Shown: positions 1 to 9,062, numbered from the stretch's first letter. The stretch: DNA of 64,000 bases from Streptomyces sp. T12 (GCF_028736035.1 NZ_CP117866.1:7750001-7814000), one strand, 5' to 3'. Notes: generated by a model not told the origin, from the sequence alone. Translations and numbers: made by a program.

Positions 1-287
1 CCTCCAAGCACGGCGTGATCGGCCTGACCACCAGCGCCGCCCTCGAATACGCCCCGCGCGGCATCCGCGTCAACGCCGTCTGCCCCGGCGCCATCGACAC
101 CCCCATGGTCCACGACATGATCACCAAGGGCGAACTCGACCGCGCCGAGGCCGAGGCCAACCAGCCCATCAATCGCCTTGGTACGGCTGAGGAGATCGCC
201 CAGGCGGTCCTGTGGCTGTGCAGCCCGGGGGCCAGCTTCGTCGTAGGCGTCGCCCTCCCCGTCGACGGCGGCTACGTCGCCCGATAA
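1..287 (+). CDS. SDR family oxidoreductase, C-terminal part
   Basis: The reading frame is open from the left edge, so the 5' part of the gene lies outside the window. The visible part begins just at the SDR active site: SKHGVIGLT is what follows the catalytic Tyr (YxxxK, where the K is residue 2-3 here). Further on come RVNAVCPGAIDTPM, the conserved loop after the sixth strand, and the C-terminal signature with PVDGGY. These are the classical short-chain dehydrogenase/reductase features (NAD(P)-dependent, cytoplasmic, usually tetrameric). The substrate cannot be judged from this fragment because the N-terminal cofactor motif and the substrate loop are missing. It converges on the carboxylesterase gene on the other strand. 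Confidence 0.9.
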   Translation, partial: SKHGVIGLTTSAALEYAPRGIRVNAVCPGAIDTPMVHDMITKGELDRAEAEANQPINRLGTAEEIAQAVLWLCSPGASFVVGVALPVDGGYVAR

Positions 288-349
288 CGGCATGGGAGCC
301 GCGGTCACGCAACGAACGGCGGCCCCCACGGCAGCGGCATCAGGCAACA

Positions 350-377
350 GGCATCGGGCATCGGGCATCGGGCATCA
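350..377. repeat. four tandem copies of heptamer GGCATCG
   Basis: Four head-to-tail 7-bp units (GGCATCG three times, then GGCATCA) lie in the 87-bp gap between two convergent genes. The last unit supplies the stop codon of the esterase gene on the minus strand. A 7-bp period is out of phase with codons, so a change in copy number could alter the esterase end. It is a short tandem repeat, not a CRISPR. Confidence 0.8.
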
Positions 378-1949
378 GCAGACGGTGAAGGGATCGACTC
401 CGTCCCACGCCTCGCGCCGCGCGTCGGCGAGCCGGTCGCGCACCAGACGCGGCTCCACGTCGAACGACAGGCACGCCCGGTCGCGAGGGGTGAAGGCCGG
501 CCAGTCCGGCAGCGCCCGGGTCGAAGGAGTCCCGTGGTGGGCGAACGAGGTGAAGGAGTCGATCATCTTCGCGGACAGGGCCCGTGCCGTCGGGAGGTCG
601 GCCGGCGCGGCACCGGTGAAGTCGCCCTGGCCCCAGTTGCCGAAGGTGTACTGGACGTCGCTGCCGTGCGTGGGCCCGAACGGGCCGGCTTCGGCATAGT
701 CGAAGGTGTACTGCCACACCCGGGCGCCGGCCCGGTGGGCGTACTCGGCCAGCCAGACCGAGGGCATCACGACGAACCAGCCGCTGAGCACGTCGTTGAG
801 GGTCGTGTGCCCGGGCAGGGCGGTGTCGTCGTAGACCTTCAGGAGCCGGTCCCAGGCGCGCTCGCCCGTCGCCTGGCGGGCCAGGGTCTCGAAACGGCCG
901 GAGAAGACGGGCGAGCCCATGAACGGCTCGGCCTCCATGTTGCAGGTGCCGATCAGCAGATCGACGTCTCCGTCCACGGCTCCCAGCGGGTGCTGCGGCA
1001 GCACCTGCCCGTCGATGACGTGGCCGTACGGCTCCAGCAGCTGGGGGTCGTTCGCGGCCTGCACCGAGGCGTCGAGCAGTTCCCCGGTCGACACCGTCGT
1101 CAGGCGCGAGGTGTCCGTGGTCTTGAGGGAGCGCAGGACCGCCTCCCGAGTGGCGGAGGCGAACTCGGTGGTGTGGCAGGGGCGCGGGCCGCCGCTCTGG
1201 ATGATGGCGCGGTGGAACAGTCCGCGCGCCCGGGAGGTGCCGAGCAGCGCGCCGATGGACATGGCGCCCGCCGACTCGCCCATGACCGTGACGGCGCACG
1301 GGTCACCGCCGAAGGCGGCGATGTTGTCGCGGACCCAGCGCAGTGCGGCCATCTGGTCCAGCAGCCGCAGGTTCCCGGAACCGTAACGGTCCGGCTGGTA
1401 GAGGCTGCCGAAGGCGCCCAGCCGGTAGTTGAACGTGACGACGACACAGTCGCGCTGGGCATAGTTCCCGCCGTCGAAGGTCGGGTCGTTGCCCGTCCCG
1501 GCGAGGAACCCGCCGCCGTGGACCCACACGATCACCGGCCGCTTCCCCTTGGTGGAGGGGGACCAGACGTTGAGGTACAGACAGTCCTCGCTCTGGTTCG
1601 GGGTCTCCGGCAGGCCGGGCAGCAGTGGCACCTGCGGTGCGGCATGGCCGTACGCGGACGCATCCCGCACGCCCGTCCACGACGTCACCGGCTGCGGCGG
1701 GGCGTAGCGCCGGGAGCCGGTCGGCGGGGCGGCGTAGGGCAGCCCCTTCCAGACCAGCACGCCGTCGCCGCGCTCGACGCCGCGCACCTTGCCCGATCGG
1801 GTGCCGACGACGACCGACCGGGCGCCCGCGTCGCGGCGGGGACTCGCCAGGGCGTCGGTGGGGGCCAAGGCCCCGGCCCCGAGCGCCCCGCCGACAACGC
1901 CCGCGCCCGCGACTCCCAGAAACCCTCTACGTCCGAGACCCTGACTCAA
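375..1949 (-). CDS. Tat-exported type-B carboxylesterase
   Basis: This 524-residue protein is an alpha/beta-hydrolase of the carboxylesterase/para-nitrobenzyl esterase family, which hydrolyses carboxylic esters. The N-terminus (GRRGFLGVAGAG) carries a twin-arginine signal followed by a long Gly/Ala-rich hydrophobic stretch and an Ala-rich cleavage region, so export by Tat is expected. The oxyanion loop VHGGGF lies near residues 144-149, the nucleophile elbow GESAGA is centred on Ser226, and FAHHGTP near the C-terminus holds the likely catalytic His. EDCLYLNVW is a further family signature. Length is normal for the family. The start is a TTG with GAAGGGG about nine bases upstream; I see no better start that keeps the Tat signal. 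The lipid kinase gene lies upstream on the same strand with about 200 bp between them. Confidence 0.92.
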   Translation of the reverse strand: MSQGLGRRGFLGVAGAGVVGGALGAGALAPTDALASPRRDAGARSVVVGTRSGKVRGVERGDGVLVWKGLPYAAPPTGSRRYAPPQPVTSWTGVRDASAYGHAAPQVPLLPGLPETPNQSEDCLYLNVWSPSTKGKRPVIVWVHGGGFLAGTGNDPTFDGGNYAQRDCVVVTFNYRLGAFGSLYQPDRYGSGNLRLLDQMAALRWVRDNIAAFGGDPCAVTVMGESAGAMSIGALLGTSRARGLFHRAIIQSGGPRPCHTTEFASATREAVLRSLKTTDTSRLTTVSTGELLDASVQAANDPQLLEPYGHVIDGQVLPQHPLGAVDGDVDLLIGTCNMEAEPFMGSPVFSGRFETLARQATGERAWDRLLKVYDDTALPGHTTLNDVLSGWFVVMPSVWLAEYAHRAGARVWQYTFDYAEAGPFGPTHGSDVQYTFGNWGQGDFTGAAPADLPTARALSAKMIDSFTSFAHHGTPSTRALPDWPAFTPRDRACLSFDVEPRLVRDRLADARREAWDGVDPFTVC

Positions 1950-2057
1950 CGGGATACCCCTTCCCTGCGTGAAACCGCGAGACGAAAGCCGAGGCCGACA
2001 GCACCACGAAGCGCGTCGACGACCGCATGATCGACGAGGCTCGCATGTCTCTCGCGG

Positions 2058-2087
2058 GAAAGGGAGGGAAGGATTCCTCCCCCTTTC
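2058..2087 (-). terminator. imperfect GA/CT-rich hairpin after the lipid kinase gene
   Basis: An imperfect inverted repeat (arms about 2058-2068 and 2077-2087, one mismatch and one wobble) lies 60 bp downstream of the minus-strand lipid kinase gene and 110 bp upstream of the esterase start. It is a plausible hairpin terminator separating the two genes. It lacks a T-run, so the call is weak. Confidence 0.35.
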
Positions 2088-2147
2088 GCCCGGATCCCGG
2101 GGTAGTCGGCGAGGCCGAGGCGGCCGACGGGGGAGCCTTACGCCCGA

Positions 2148-3509
2148 CTAGCGATCCTGGTCACGCCGGCTCCGGTGGTGCACCGCCGTACGCCCCACCG
2201 TCGCCGCCAGTTTGCGCAGCCTGCGCCAGTCGAGGCGGGGAGCGGGCTGTGGGACGCCGGGGCGTTTGCGGGGGACGCGGACGCGTAGGGCGCCGGGTGT
2301 GATGCGGCAGTGGACGGGGGCGGGCAGGACGAGCGCCTCGCCGTCGATGCCGGCCTCGATCTCCGCGCGGTCGGCCTCGATGATCACGTCGGGCGCGGTG
2401 AGGATGGTGAGGCCGCCCGGCGCGGGGTCGAGGAGCAGTCCGGCGGCCTCGGCCGCGCTGTCCACCCTGAGGCCGAGGACGCCGAGGACGGCCGCGTCGA
2501 GACGGTCGCGGCGGCCGAGCCCGAACGGATCGTCCGTGCGGTAGGGGTTGTTGCTGACCAGCACGGCATGCGGAGCGTCGAGCGTGGTGCCCGCCGCACG
2601 GGCGGTCAGCCGCGGGCCCTGCTGGCGGGTGAGCAGGTCGGGCAGCAGCTCCAGGCTGGTGCCGATCTTGTCGTCGCGGTAGCCGGGGCTCTGCACGATG
2701 GCCGCGTACGCCCCGAAGGAGGCGTTGTTGACGAAGGGCCGGCCGCCCGCGAAGCCGAGGTCGACGCGGAGTTCCACGCCGTCGGTGAGGGCGTCCAGGC
2801 AGGTGGAGGGGTCCTCGCGGTCGAGGCCCAGGTCCATGGCGAAGTGGTTGCGGGTGCCGGCGCTGATCACCAGGAACGGGATGTCGTACGCGGCGGCGAC
2901 GGCCGCGACCAGCGCCTGGGTGCCGTCACCGCCCGCGACGCCCAGCAGGTCGGCGCCGTCCGCCACGGCCTTGCGGGCCAGGGCGGTGACGTCCTGGTGC
3001 TGGTCCGGGTCGAGCAGGATGACGCGGGCGCCGAGGCGCTCCGCCTTCTCCTGGAGCGCGAAGCGGACCACCTTCCCGCCGCCCGAGCGCGGGTTCATGA
3101 TCAGATACGGCCGCTGCGGCGGCGGTGCCTTCCGCTCCCGCATCACCCGCACCCGAGGGCTGCCCGTGCCCCGCAGCGCGTACCGGCCGCTCCACACGGC
3201 CACCGCCCACAGCGCCACGGATGCCAGCAGCGCCCAGAAGAGGGTGGCCGCGAACAGGGCCACTACGGCGGCCGGTACCGCCAGGGCCAGGACGGCGGCG
3301 GCCCAGCGCACCGGTCCGCGCAGGGTCAGCGTCCACCACACCGCGACCGCGCTGAGGCCCAGACCCGCGGCCCCGGCCACGAGCAGCAGGACGCCGCCGA
3401 GACCGCCGTAGGCGAGCGGCACGAGCACCGCGAGCCCCGCCGCGGCCAGTGCCGCCCTGGCCGCCCACCGCTGGCCTCGGTAATCCCACCTGCTCAAGTC
3501 CACGGTCAT
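2148..3509 (-). CDS. membrane-anchored diacylglycerol kinase family lipid kinase
   Basis: A 453-residue protein with an N-terminal block of about four hydrophobic segments (residues ~15-110) followed by a DAG-kinase/LCB5 catalytic domain. The nucleotide-binding signatures of the family are present: NPRSGGGK near residue 138 and GGDGT near residue 193, then a beta-rich C-terminal domain (EAGIDGEALVLP). Members phosphorylate diacylglycerol or related lipids with ATP; the lipid substrate is not determined here. The fused multi-spanning N-terminus would fix the kinase at the membrane, unlike the soluble DgkB/YegS forms. The ATG is preceded by GAAGGAG at a good distance. The small membrane protein upstream on the same strand is 80 bp away and may be co-transcribed. 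Confidence 0.9.
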   Translation of the reverse strand: MTVDLSRWDYRGQRWAARAALAAAGLAVLVPLAYGGLGGVLLLVAGAAGLGLSAVAVWWTLTLRGPVRWAAAVLALAVPAAVVALFAATLFWALLASVALWAVAVWSGRYALRGTGSPRVRVMRERKAPPPQRPYLIMNPRSGGGKVVRFALQEKAERLGARVILLDPDQHQDVTALARKAVADGADLLGVAGGDGTQALVAAVAAAYDIPFLVISAGTRNHFAMDLGLDREDPSTCLDALTDGVELRVDLGFAGGRPFVNNASFGAYAAIVQSPGYRDDKIGTSLELLPDLLTRQQGPRLTARAAGTTLDAPHAVLVSNNPYRTDDPFGLGRRDRLDAAVLGVLGLRVDSAAEAAGLLLDPAPGGLTILTAPDVIIEADRAEIEAGIDGEALVLPAPVHCRITPGALRVRVPRKRPGVPQPAPRLDWRRLRKLAATVGRTAVHHRSRRDQDR

Positions 3510-3590
3510 GGCTCCTTCACTCGCCGGCGGACATGGTAGGGCCGGTCGGTTGCGGGGCGGGAGCGGGGCCCGGTGGCCGGGCCCCGTGCC

Positions 3591-3761
3591 TCAGCGGTAG
3601 GCCGCCACCGCGGCGAAGTAGAGGCCGATCGCTCCGCCGCCGATGAGAACGGCGACCGTGGGGCGGCTGCCGCCGCGCCAAGCGATGAATGCGGCAGAAC
3701 ATCCCACGTGCACGGACACGGACAACGCCAGCAGCACGGAGAACAGGTGGAGCAGTGTCAT
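3591..3761 (-). CDS. small two-span membrane protein
   Basis: This 56-residue protein is almost entirely hydrophobic: LLHLFSVLLALSVSVHVGC, a short polar turn (WRGGSRPT), then VAVLIGGGAIGLYFAAVAAY. Two membrane helices with both ends on one side are likely. The frame is open further upstream, but the ATG chosen here has GGAAGGA eight bases before it, while the longer version would start inside a polar stretch unlike a signal. I do not recognise a family. It lies just upstream of the lipid kinase on the same strand, so a shared membrane role is possible. Confidence 0.6.
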   Translation of the reverse strand: MTLLHLFSVLLALSVSVHVGCSAAFIAWRGGSRPTVAVLIGGGAIGLYFAAVAAYR

Positions 3762-3821
3762 GGTCGGTCCTTCCCGGGTGTCGGCGGTAGTGGTGGCCAC
3801 CGGTTGGGATACAGACAACCC

Positions 3822-3840
3822 GTCGGACAAGGCGTCCGAC
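3822..3840. promoter_or_regulatory. 7-5-7 inverted repeat GTCGGAC / GTCCGAC
   Basis: A perfect 7-bp inverted repeat with a 5-bp spacer lies about 60 bp upstream of the small membrane protein gene and in the divergent region before the NTPase gene. The same TCGGAC hexamer recurs at 3857, 3924 and 3932. Its form and place suit an operator, but I do not recognise the regulator. Confidence 0.4.
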
Positions 3841-3968
3841 TGCGACTGGTTACGAATCGGACACTTGGTGAGCGGGCCGGCAGGTGGCCGCCGTAACGTC
3901 ACCGGTGTCCGTCGGCGTCAGTTTCGGACGATCGGACAGCAGGAGGCGCTGAAGGGGGGCGACGGCAG

Positions 3969-4922
3969 GTGCCGGTGCTCTTCGACGACCTGCGGCGCCT
4001 CGGCGCACTGAAGGGGAAGGGCGGGCTGCTCAACGGTGAGCCGTCGGACCGCGCGCTGGCACGCAAGGCCGGCCTGGCCCCGGAGACGCCCGGGAAGTGG
4101 CTGCGCGGCAGTCAGCTTCCGCAGGACGTCGACGCGTTGATCACCGTCATCGGGGAGATCCGGGCCGAAGCGGCCCGCCGAGGTCTTCTGGAATCGCCGG
4201 TCGACACCACATCGGACGAGACGATCGCTGGGTTCCTTTCACCGGAGCGTTGGCGGGAGGCCGTCGAGGCCGAGCGCCGGCGCCGGGCGCACAGGGCCCG
4301 GGTGGCAACGGAGCGGCAGCAGGCCCACAGGGCCCTCGCCGAGGAGGAGTTGCGGGCCGGACGGGCCGCCCTGCCCGACCCGCCGCGGGCCGTGCGGAGC
4401 TGGACCGCCCGCCGGCTGGGGGTCCACCCTGCCATCTCCGGCAGACCGGGCGGCGACGGGAAAGGCTTCGTCCTGCCTCGTTATGTGCCCCGGCCGCACG
4501 ATCTCGCCCTGTGGGATCACCTCCACGAGGTCATCGCTGCGAGGGACACGACACTCGTGGTGCTGGAGGGGGAGTCCTGCACGGGAAAGACCCGCACCGC
4601 CTTCGAAGCGGTCAGCCGGGTGGTGCCCGACGACTTCGACCTGTTCTTCCCCGCCGACGCGTCCAGCCTGCTGGCCGCCCTTGCCGCCGACGCGCTCGGC
4701 CCGCGCAGCGTGCTCTGGCTGAACGAGGCACAGCACTGTCTCACCGGGCCGAGCGGTGAAGCGGCGGCGGCCGCCCTGCTGCGCAGGCTCGACGACCCGG
4801 GCCCGCTTGTCGTGCTCGCCACCCTGTGGCCCGATGATGCGCAAGGGCTCACCGATCCGGGTCGGCACCGCGCCGAGGACCCCCACCGGCATGCCCGGGT
4901 CCTGCTGAGTCAGGCCCATTAG
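3969..4922 (+). CDS. NTPase/TPR regulatory protein, N-terminal half (ends at in-frame TAG)
   Basis: A 317-residue product beginning with an HTH-like region (residues ~24-60: SDRALARKAGLAPETPGKWLRG, typical of XRE-type domains in this actinobacterial family). A charged coiled region rich in Arg/Glu/Ala follows (~90-145), then a P-loop NTPase domain with Walker A GESCTGKT at 201-208 and a Walker B-like segment SVLWLNEAQ near 247. Such proteins resemble STAND ATPases that end in TPR or Sel1-like repeats. The frame stops at TAG 4920-4922 in the middle of the ATPase domain, and the same frame then continues without a break for another 2 kb. The GTG start follows an AAGGGGGG stretch at a somewhat long distance. 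As it stands the product is truncated; see the next entry and the findings. Confidence 0.75.
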   Translation: MPVLFDDLRRLGALKGKGGLLNGEPSDRALARKAGLAPETPGKWLRGSQLPQDVDALITVIGEIRAEAARRGLLESPVDTTSDETIAGFLSPERWREAVEAERRRRAHRARVATERQQAHRALAEEELRAGRAALPDPPRAVRSWTARRLGVHPAISGRPGGDGKGFVLPRYVPRPHDLALWDHLHEVIAARDTTLVVLEGESCTGKTRTAFEAVSRVVPDDFDLFFPADASSLLAALAADALGPRSVLWLNEAQHCLTGPSGEAAAAALLRRLDDPGPLVVLATLWPDDAQGLTDPGRHRAEDPHRHARVLLSQAH

Positions 4923-7016
4923 TTCCTGCTGCCCGCTTCCTTCGGCGACGACCTGGACGCCGTACGCACAGCGGCCGACGAGGACCCCTCATTGGCCGAG
5001 GCCCTGGAAACCGGTTCGAGCGACATCACGCAGATCCTGGCGGCCGGCCCCGACCTCGTGAAGCGTTACGAACGGCCCACGGGCGTCCATGGCATCTGCG
5101 CCGGCGCACTGATCAGTACCGCCATGGACGCCCACCGCCTGGGCGTGCTGGGCCCCCTGCCGACCGCCTTCCTCGAAGACGCCGCATGGGGGTATCTCCC
5201 GGACAGCGTCCGCGCAGCCGTGCCCGACGACCCCGACTGGTTCGCCCGAGCCGTGGCCCACGCCCGAGCGCCCGTCCGGAACGTCGTGGGGGCGCTGCAG
5301 GCTGTCCCGCGCACTGCCGGCATGGGCGCGGAGCCGAGCCTCCTGCGCCTGGCCGACTATCTGCAGCAGCACGGCAGCCGCACCCGGAGGCGCCTGTGCC
5401 CGCCCGCCACGTTCTGGGCCGCGGCCGCCACGCATCTGCCCCGTCACAGAGACCTGATCCGGCTTGCCCGGGCCGCCGAGGCGAGACTGCGTCACCGCCA
5501 TGCGGCCGAGCTGTACCGCGCCGCCGCCGACTCCGGCGGTATCACCGCGTTCAGGAGGCTCGCGGAGCTTCAGGAGCGCACAGGTGACATGCGCGCCGCC
5601 GAAGAGACCTGCCGCAGGGCCGTGGACGCCGGTGACACGGAATCGTTGGAGCTGTTGGCGGAGCTGCGGGAACGGGCCGGGGACCGAGCGGAAGCCGAAC
5701 GCCTCGTCCGGCAGATCGACGTTCCCTACAGACAGTCTCTGGCCGTGGACCGACTGCTGGCGATCCGTGAGCAGGCCGGAGGCCCGGCGGCAGCGGAGGC
5801 GCTGGCCCGCAGGTTCGCCGAGGAGGGGAACGGCCGCGCGCTGTACCTTCTGGCCGTGCGGCGAGAGGACGCCGGTGACCCGCAGGAGGCGGAGCGCCTC
5901 TACCGCGCCGCCGCCGACGCGGGAGACGCGCGCGGTCAGCTTTGTCTGGCCTGGCGCCTGGAGCGGGCGGGCGAGCATGGCGCCGCGGAGCCACTGCTTC
6001 TGGCCGCCGCGGAGAGTGGGGACACGGACGCCCTGGTGTCGCTGGCGATTCGCAGGGAGGAGCAGGGGGACCGGGCGGAGGCGGAGCGGCTGGCCCGCCA
6101 GGTCGCCGCGCACGGAATCGGAGGTGCCCTCGTCGGCCTGGCCATGCGGCGGGACGGACGCGGCGAGGCGGCGGAGGCGGAACGGCTCGCCCTGCTCGCC
6201 CACCAGGCCAGAGACCATGAGGCGCTGACGGACCTCGCGCAACGGCGCAGCGACGCCGGGGACGAGGAAGGGGCCGAGTACGTCTACCGCATGGCCGCCG
6301 ACGCCGGCATCAGCAGCGCTCTGGTCTGGCTGGCGCTGCGGCGGGACGAGGCGGGAGCTCCGGAGGAGGCGATGCGACTTGCCCGGCGGGCCGCCGACGC
6401 ATACAACACGTACGGCCAACTGCTCCTGCTCAAAAGGTGGGAAACACAGGGCAGGCACGCCGAGGTAAGCCGGCTGCTGGACGAGACCAGAGGATATGAA
6501 CACTCCTTGGCCCTCGTCCGGGAAGGCCGCGGCGACCGGCAGGGTGCGGAGGAGATCGCGTTGCAGGCGGCCAGAGCCGGTGAGTTCTTCGCGATGCACG
6601 CGCTTGCCATGCTCAGGGGAGCCGCTGGGGAGCGCGACGAGTCCGAACGACTCTTCCGTCTGGCCGCCACCGCCGGAGACACCATCGCCATGGAGCAACT
6701 GGCCCTGCTGCGAGCCGAGGCCGGAGACCACGAAGAGGCCCGAAGGCTCGTTCGGCTGGCCTCCGAGTCGTGTCTGCCACACCAGCTCATCGGCCTGGCC
6801 AAGAGGCTCGCACAGGCCGGAGACCGGAGAGGAGCCGAACGGCTGTACCGCACCGCCGCCGATGCGGGCGAACACGGCGCTCTGCGCGGACTGTGCGGAC
6901 TCCGCGGAGCGAAGGCCCGCGAGCAGCTCAGGCGCTACGGGCTGGAAGCCGACGGAGTGCCGTCCCAGGGGTTCTCCTGGGGAGGCGGTTCTGAACATGT
7001 TCAATTCGAGTCGTAG
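4923..7016 (+). pseudogene. NTPase/TPR regulatory protein, C-terminal half, separated by TAG
   Basis: The frame is identical to that of the preceding NTPase gene and continues straight after its TAG stop. The codons immediately after the stop encode FLLPASFGDDLDAVRTAA, which reads as the normal continuation of the ATPase domain. From about 5460 to 6990 the protein consists of some 12-14 degenerate helical repeats of about 36 residues of the type AEAERLYRAAADAGD, i.e. TPR/Sel1-like repeats that normally act as the sensor or protein-binding arm of such proteins. A separate product could start at TTG 4992, but no good ribosome site precedes it, so I treat this as the disconnected part of one gene spanning 3969-7016. 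Codon use and GC profile match the first half, so decay, if real, is recent. Confidence 0.65.
6992..7003. promoter_or_regulatory. 12-bp palindrome TGAACATGTTCA
   Basis: A perfect 12-bp palindrome lies 23 bp upstream of the start of the next membrane protein gene, inside the last codons of the TPR gene. It is AT-richer than its surroundings and could be an operator. The GAAC/GTTC half-sites are two bases apart, not four, so it is not a standard LexA box. Confidence 0.3.
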
Positions 7017-7025
7017 GCTGGTTCC

Positions 7026-7562
7026 ATGAGCGACAGAGCCGCCCTGCTCAAGGGCATCCGTGTCTGGTTGGCCTCCTTCGTCGTCTGCCTGGTGCTCAGC
7101 GGCGCCACGGCCTTCCCCCTCGTCCACGAACTGCACTGGACCGAGGACCTGTTGCGCGCCCTGTCCGTGCCGGAGCACCTGCCCGGCCTCATGGACTGGA
7201 TCGAGCGCGTCCGGCGCGGACTGGACGCCGCCGACGCCGACTACCCCTTCCTGCTCTACGGCACGGACTGGCTGGCCTTCGCCCACCTCGTCATCGCGGT
7301 CGCGTTCGTCGGCCCCTACCGCGACCCCGTCCGCAACATCTGGGTCGTCGAGTTCGGGATGATCGCCTGCGCGGGCATCGTCCCGCTCGCCCTGATCTGC
7401 GGGCCGATCCGCGGCATCCCCTTCTGGTGGTCGGTGATCGACATGTCGTTCGGTGTCTTCGGGGTGATCCCGCTGTACGTCGTACGGAAGAAGATCAAGC
7501 GGCTGGAGGCGCTGACCGAAGCGTCGGCACCGCCGCCCGCTGCCGTCGCCGTCAGCGGTTGA
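7026..7562 (+). CDS. conserved four-span membrane protein of unknown function
   Basis: A 178-residue protein with hydrophobic segments near residues 10-32, 83-97, 108-126 and 130-152, a charged C-terminus (VRKKIKRLEAL) and an Ala/Pro-rich tail. A polar loop of about 45 residues between the first two helices (WIERVRRGLDAADADYPFLLYG) is probably extracytoplasmic. I do not recognise a named family. The ATG lies 10 bp after the TPR gene, and its 3' end overlaps the convergent serine hydrolase gene by 11 bp. Confidence 0.75.
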   Translation: MSDRAALLKGIRVWLASFVVCLVLSGATAFPLVHELHWTEDLLRALSVPEHLPGLMDWIERVRRGLDAADADYPFLLYGTDWLAFAHLVIAVAFVGPYRDPVRNIWVVEFGMIACAGIVPLALICGPIRGIPFWWSVIDMSFGVFGVIPLYVVRKKIKRLEALTEASAPPPAAVAVSG

Positions 7563-8709
7563 ACGCCGGGAAGGCGAAGCGCTGGGCGATGGCCAGGCCG
7601 TCGCCCTTCGCGTCGGTCGAGTTGACGGAGTAGACCACCGTCCGGGACAGGTCACGGGTGGCCGCGACGACGGTGTGATAGCCGGGGCGGGCGCCCGTCT
7701 TGGCCCAGATCACCTTGCCGTTCAGCTCGAACCGCTCCAGTCCGGCACTCATGGTGGCCCTGTCGAGGTCCGGGACCGTGAACATCTCCTTCAGCTGGGG
7801 CTCGGGCACGACCCGACCGCGGAACAGGGCGAACAGCAGCCGTTCCAGGTCCGCCGTCGTCGAGATCATGTCGCCGGCCGCGAACCGGTCGGACATGTTC
7901 CACTCGGTCACGTCGACCAGCTTGCCGTCGATCCAGTCGTACCCGCGGTTGTGCGGGCCGTGGACGCGGGGGTCGGGGCCGTCGGGGAAGGAGGTGTGCC
8001 GCATGCCGAGCGGGCGGAAGATCCGTACGGCCGCCTGGTGGGCGTACGAGTCGCCGGTGACCTTCTCGATCAGCATGCCGAGCACGGTGTAGTGGATGTT
8101 GCCGTAGCGCTGGTGCTCGCCGGGCGCGTGGTCGGGGTCGGGGCCCTTGGCGACGGACGCGGCCACCACCTCCTCGGGAGTCAGCGTCTCGAAGCGGTGC
8201 TCGTAGCCGTCGTCGACGTCCTCGCCGAGGGATGCGCCCGGCTGCAGGCCGCTCGTGAAGTTGAGCAGCTGCCGTACGGTGATCGGCGCGAAGTCCTCGG
8301 TGAGCAGGCCCGGCAGATACTGCTGAACCGTGCCGTCGAGGGAGATCCGCCCCTCGGCGGCGAGTTGCAGCACGATCGCCGAGGTCACGATCTTCGTCGT
8401 CGAACCGGCGCGGAAGCGGGCGCTCTCCAGCGCGGGCGCTCCGGTTCTCAGGTCCCGCACCCCGGCCGCCCCGTGCCAGCTCCCCTTGCCGCCGACGCGG
8501 ATCAGCGCGGCCGTCGCGTCCTTGTCGGGCAGCCCGGCGAGCGCCGCGCACAGGGCCTCGACGTCGGGGCCGTCCGCCGGGGCGGCCTCGATCGCCTGCG
8601 CGCTGCACGACGACGCGGGGCGCGCGGAGGCCGTCCCGGCCAGCGGCAGCGCGGTGAGGGTCAGGGCGAGCGCGGAGGTGAGGAGGGCGGGAAGCGGGCG
8701 TACGGGCAT
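7552..8709 (-). CDS. secreted serine hydrolase, D-Ala-D-Ala carboxypeptidase / class C beta-lactamase family
   Basis: This 385-residue protein has a Sec-type signal peptide (two Arg/Pro-rich residues groups, then a long Leu/Ala core ending at ASA-RP near residue 30). The three penicillin-binding signatures are all visible: SxxK in AGSTTKI near residue 102, YxN in RYGNIHY near 200, and KTG in WAKTGARPGY near 343. This fold covers DD-carboxypeptidases, esterases and class C beta-lactamases acting outside the membrane; in Streptomyces such genes are usually called DD-carboxypeptidases, and the exact substrate is not determined. The ATG has AGGAG eight bases upstream. The gene converges on and slightly overlaps the membrane protein gene. 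Confidence 0.88.
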   Translation of the reverse strand: MPVRPLPALLTSALALTLTALPLAGTASARPASSCSAQAIEAAPADGPDVEALCAALAGLPDKDATAALIRVGGKGSWHGAAGVRDLRTGAPALESARFRAGSTTKIVTSAIVLQLAAEGRISLDGTVQQYLPGLLTEDFAPITVRQLLNFTSGLQPGASLGEDVDDGYEHRFETLTPEEVVAASVAKGPDPDHAPGEHQRYGNIHYTVLGMLIEKVTGDSYAHQAAVRIFRPLGMRHTSFPDGPDPRVHGPHNRGYDWIDGKLVDVTEWNMSDRFAAGDMISTTADLERLLFALFRGRVVPEPQLKEMFTVPDLDRATMSAGLERFELNGKVIWAKTGARPGYHTVVAATRDLSRTVVYSVNSTDAKGDGLAIAQRFAFPAFNR

Positions 8710-8972
8710 CTGCTGCTCCTGATGTCGACGGGGTGTCCGTGATCATCGTCGGGGCGAGGCGGCCCCTGCCGAATCGTCGGTGAGGAGGGGCTCTGACCCT
8801 GGCGAACCCCGGATCAAGTGCCGTGCAGCGCAAGGGTGTTGTGAGGGATCGCCCTTACGGGCCCGGTCGCCCGCGGCGGCGTCGGCCGGCTGCGCCGAAA
8901 AAGTGTTATCCCCGCCCCCTTCACCGCGTCTCCACTCGCGTCCCCCCGTCCCCACACCCGGGAGACCTCCCC

Positions 8973-9062
8973 ATGGCCCGCCCGCACCGCAAGCGGAATG
9001 TGATCTCCGACATAGCCAACAGTGCTGGTCAGGCTGAGAAGGTGCGTACGGGCAGCAAATGA
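8973..9062 (+). CDS. 29-codon leader ORF overlapping the sigma factor start
   Basis: In the 370-bp gap between the serine hydrolase and the sigma factor there is a short frame starting ATG GCC CGC with GGGAG ten bases upstream. It encodes 29 mostly polar, basic residues (MARPHRKRNVISDIA...) and its stop TGA overlaps the ATG at 9059, the outer start of the sigma gene, as ATGA. That arrangement suggests a translated leader coupled to the sigma gene. The rest of the gap (8710-8972) shows nothing I can name; a promoter must lie there. Evidence is limited to the ribosome site and the overlap. Confidence 0.4.
   Translation: MARPHRKRNVISDIANSAGQAEKVRTGSK

Noticed and set aside
350..377. CRISPR-like array
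   Set aside because: Seven-base units follow directly on each other with no spacers; it is a simple tandem repeat.
6992..7003. LexA (SOS) box at the TGAACATGTTCA palindrome
   Set aside because: The GAAC and GTTC half-sites are separated by two bases; the actinobacterial LexA box needs four.
4989..7655. 888-residue open frame on the minus strand opposite the TPR gene
   Set aside because: High-GC antisense shadow: no start context, low-complexity Gln/Gly/Arg-rich translation, and a well-supported repeat protein on the other strand.
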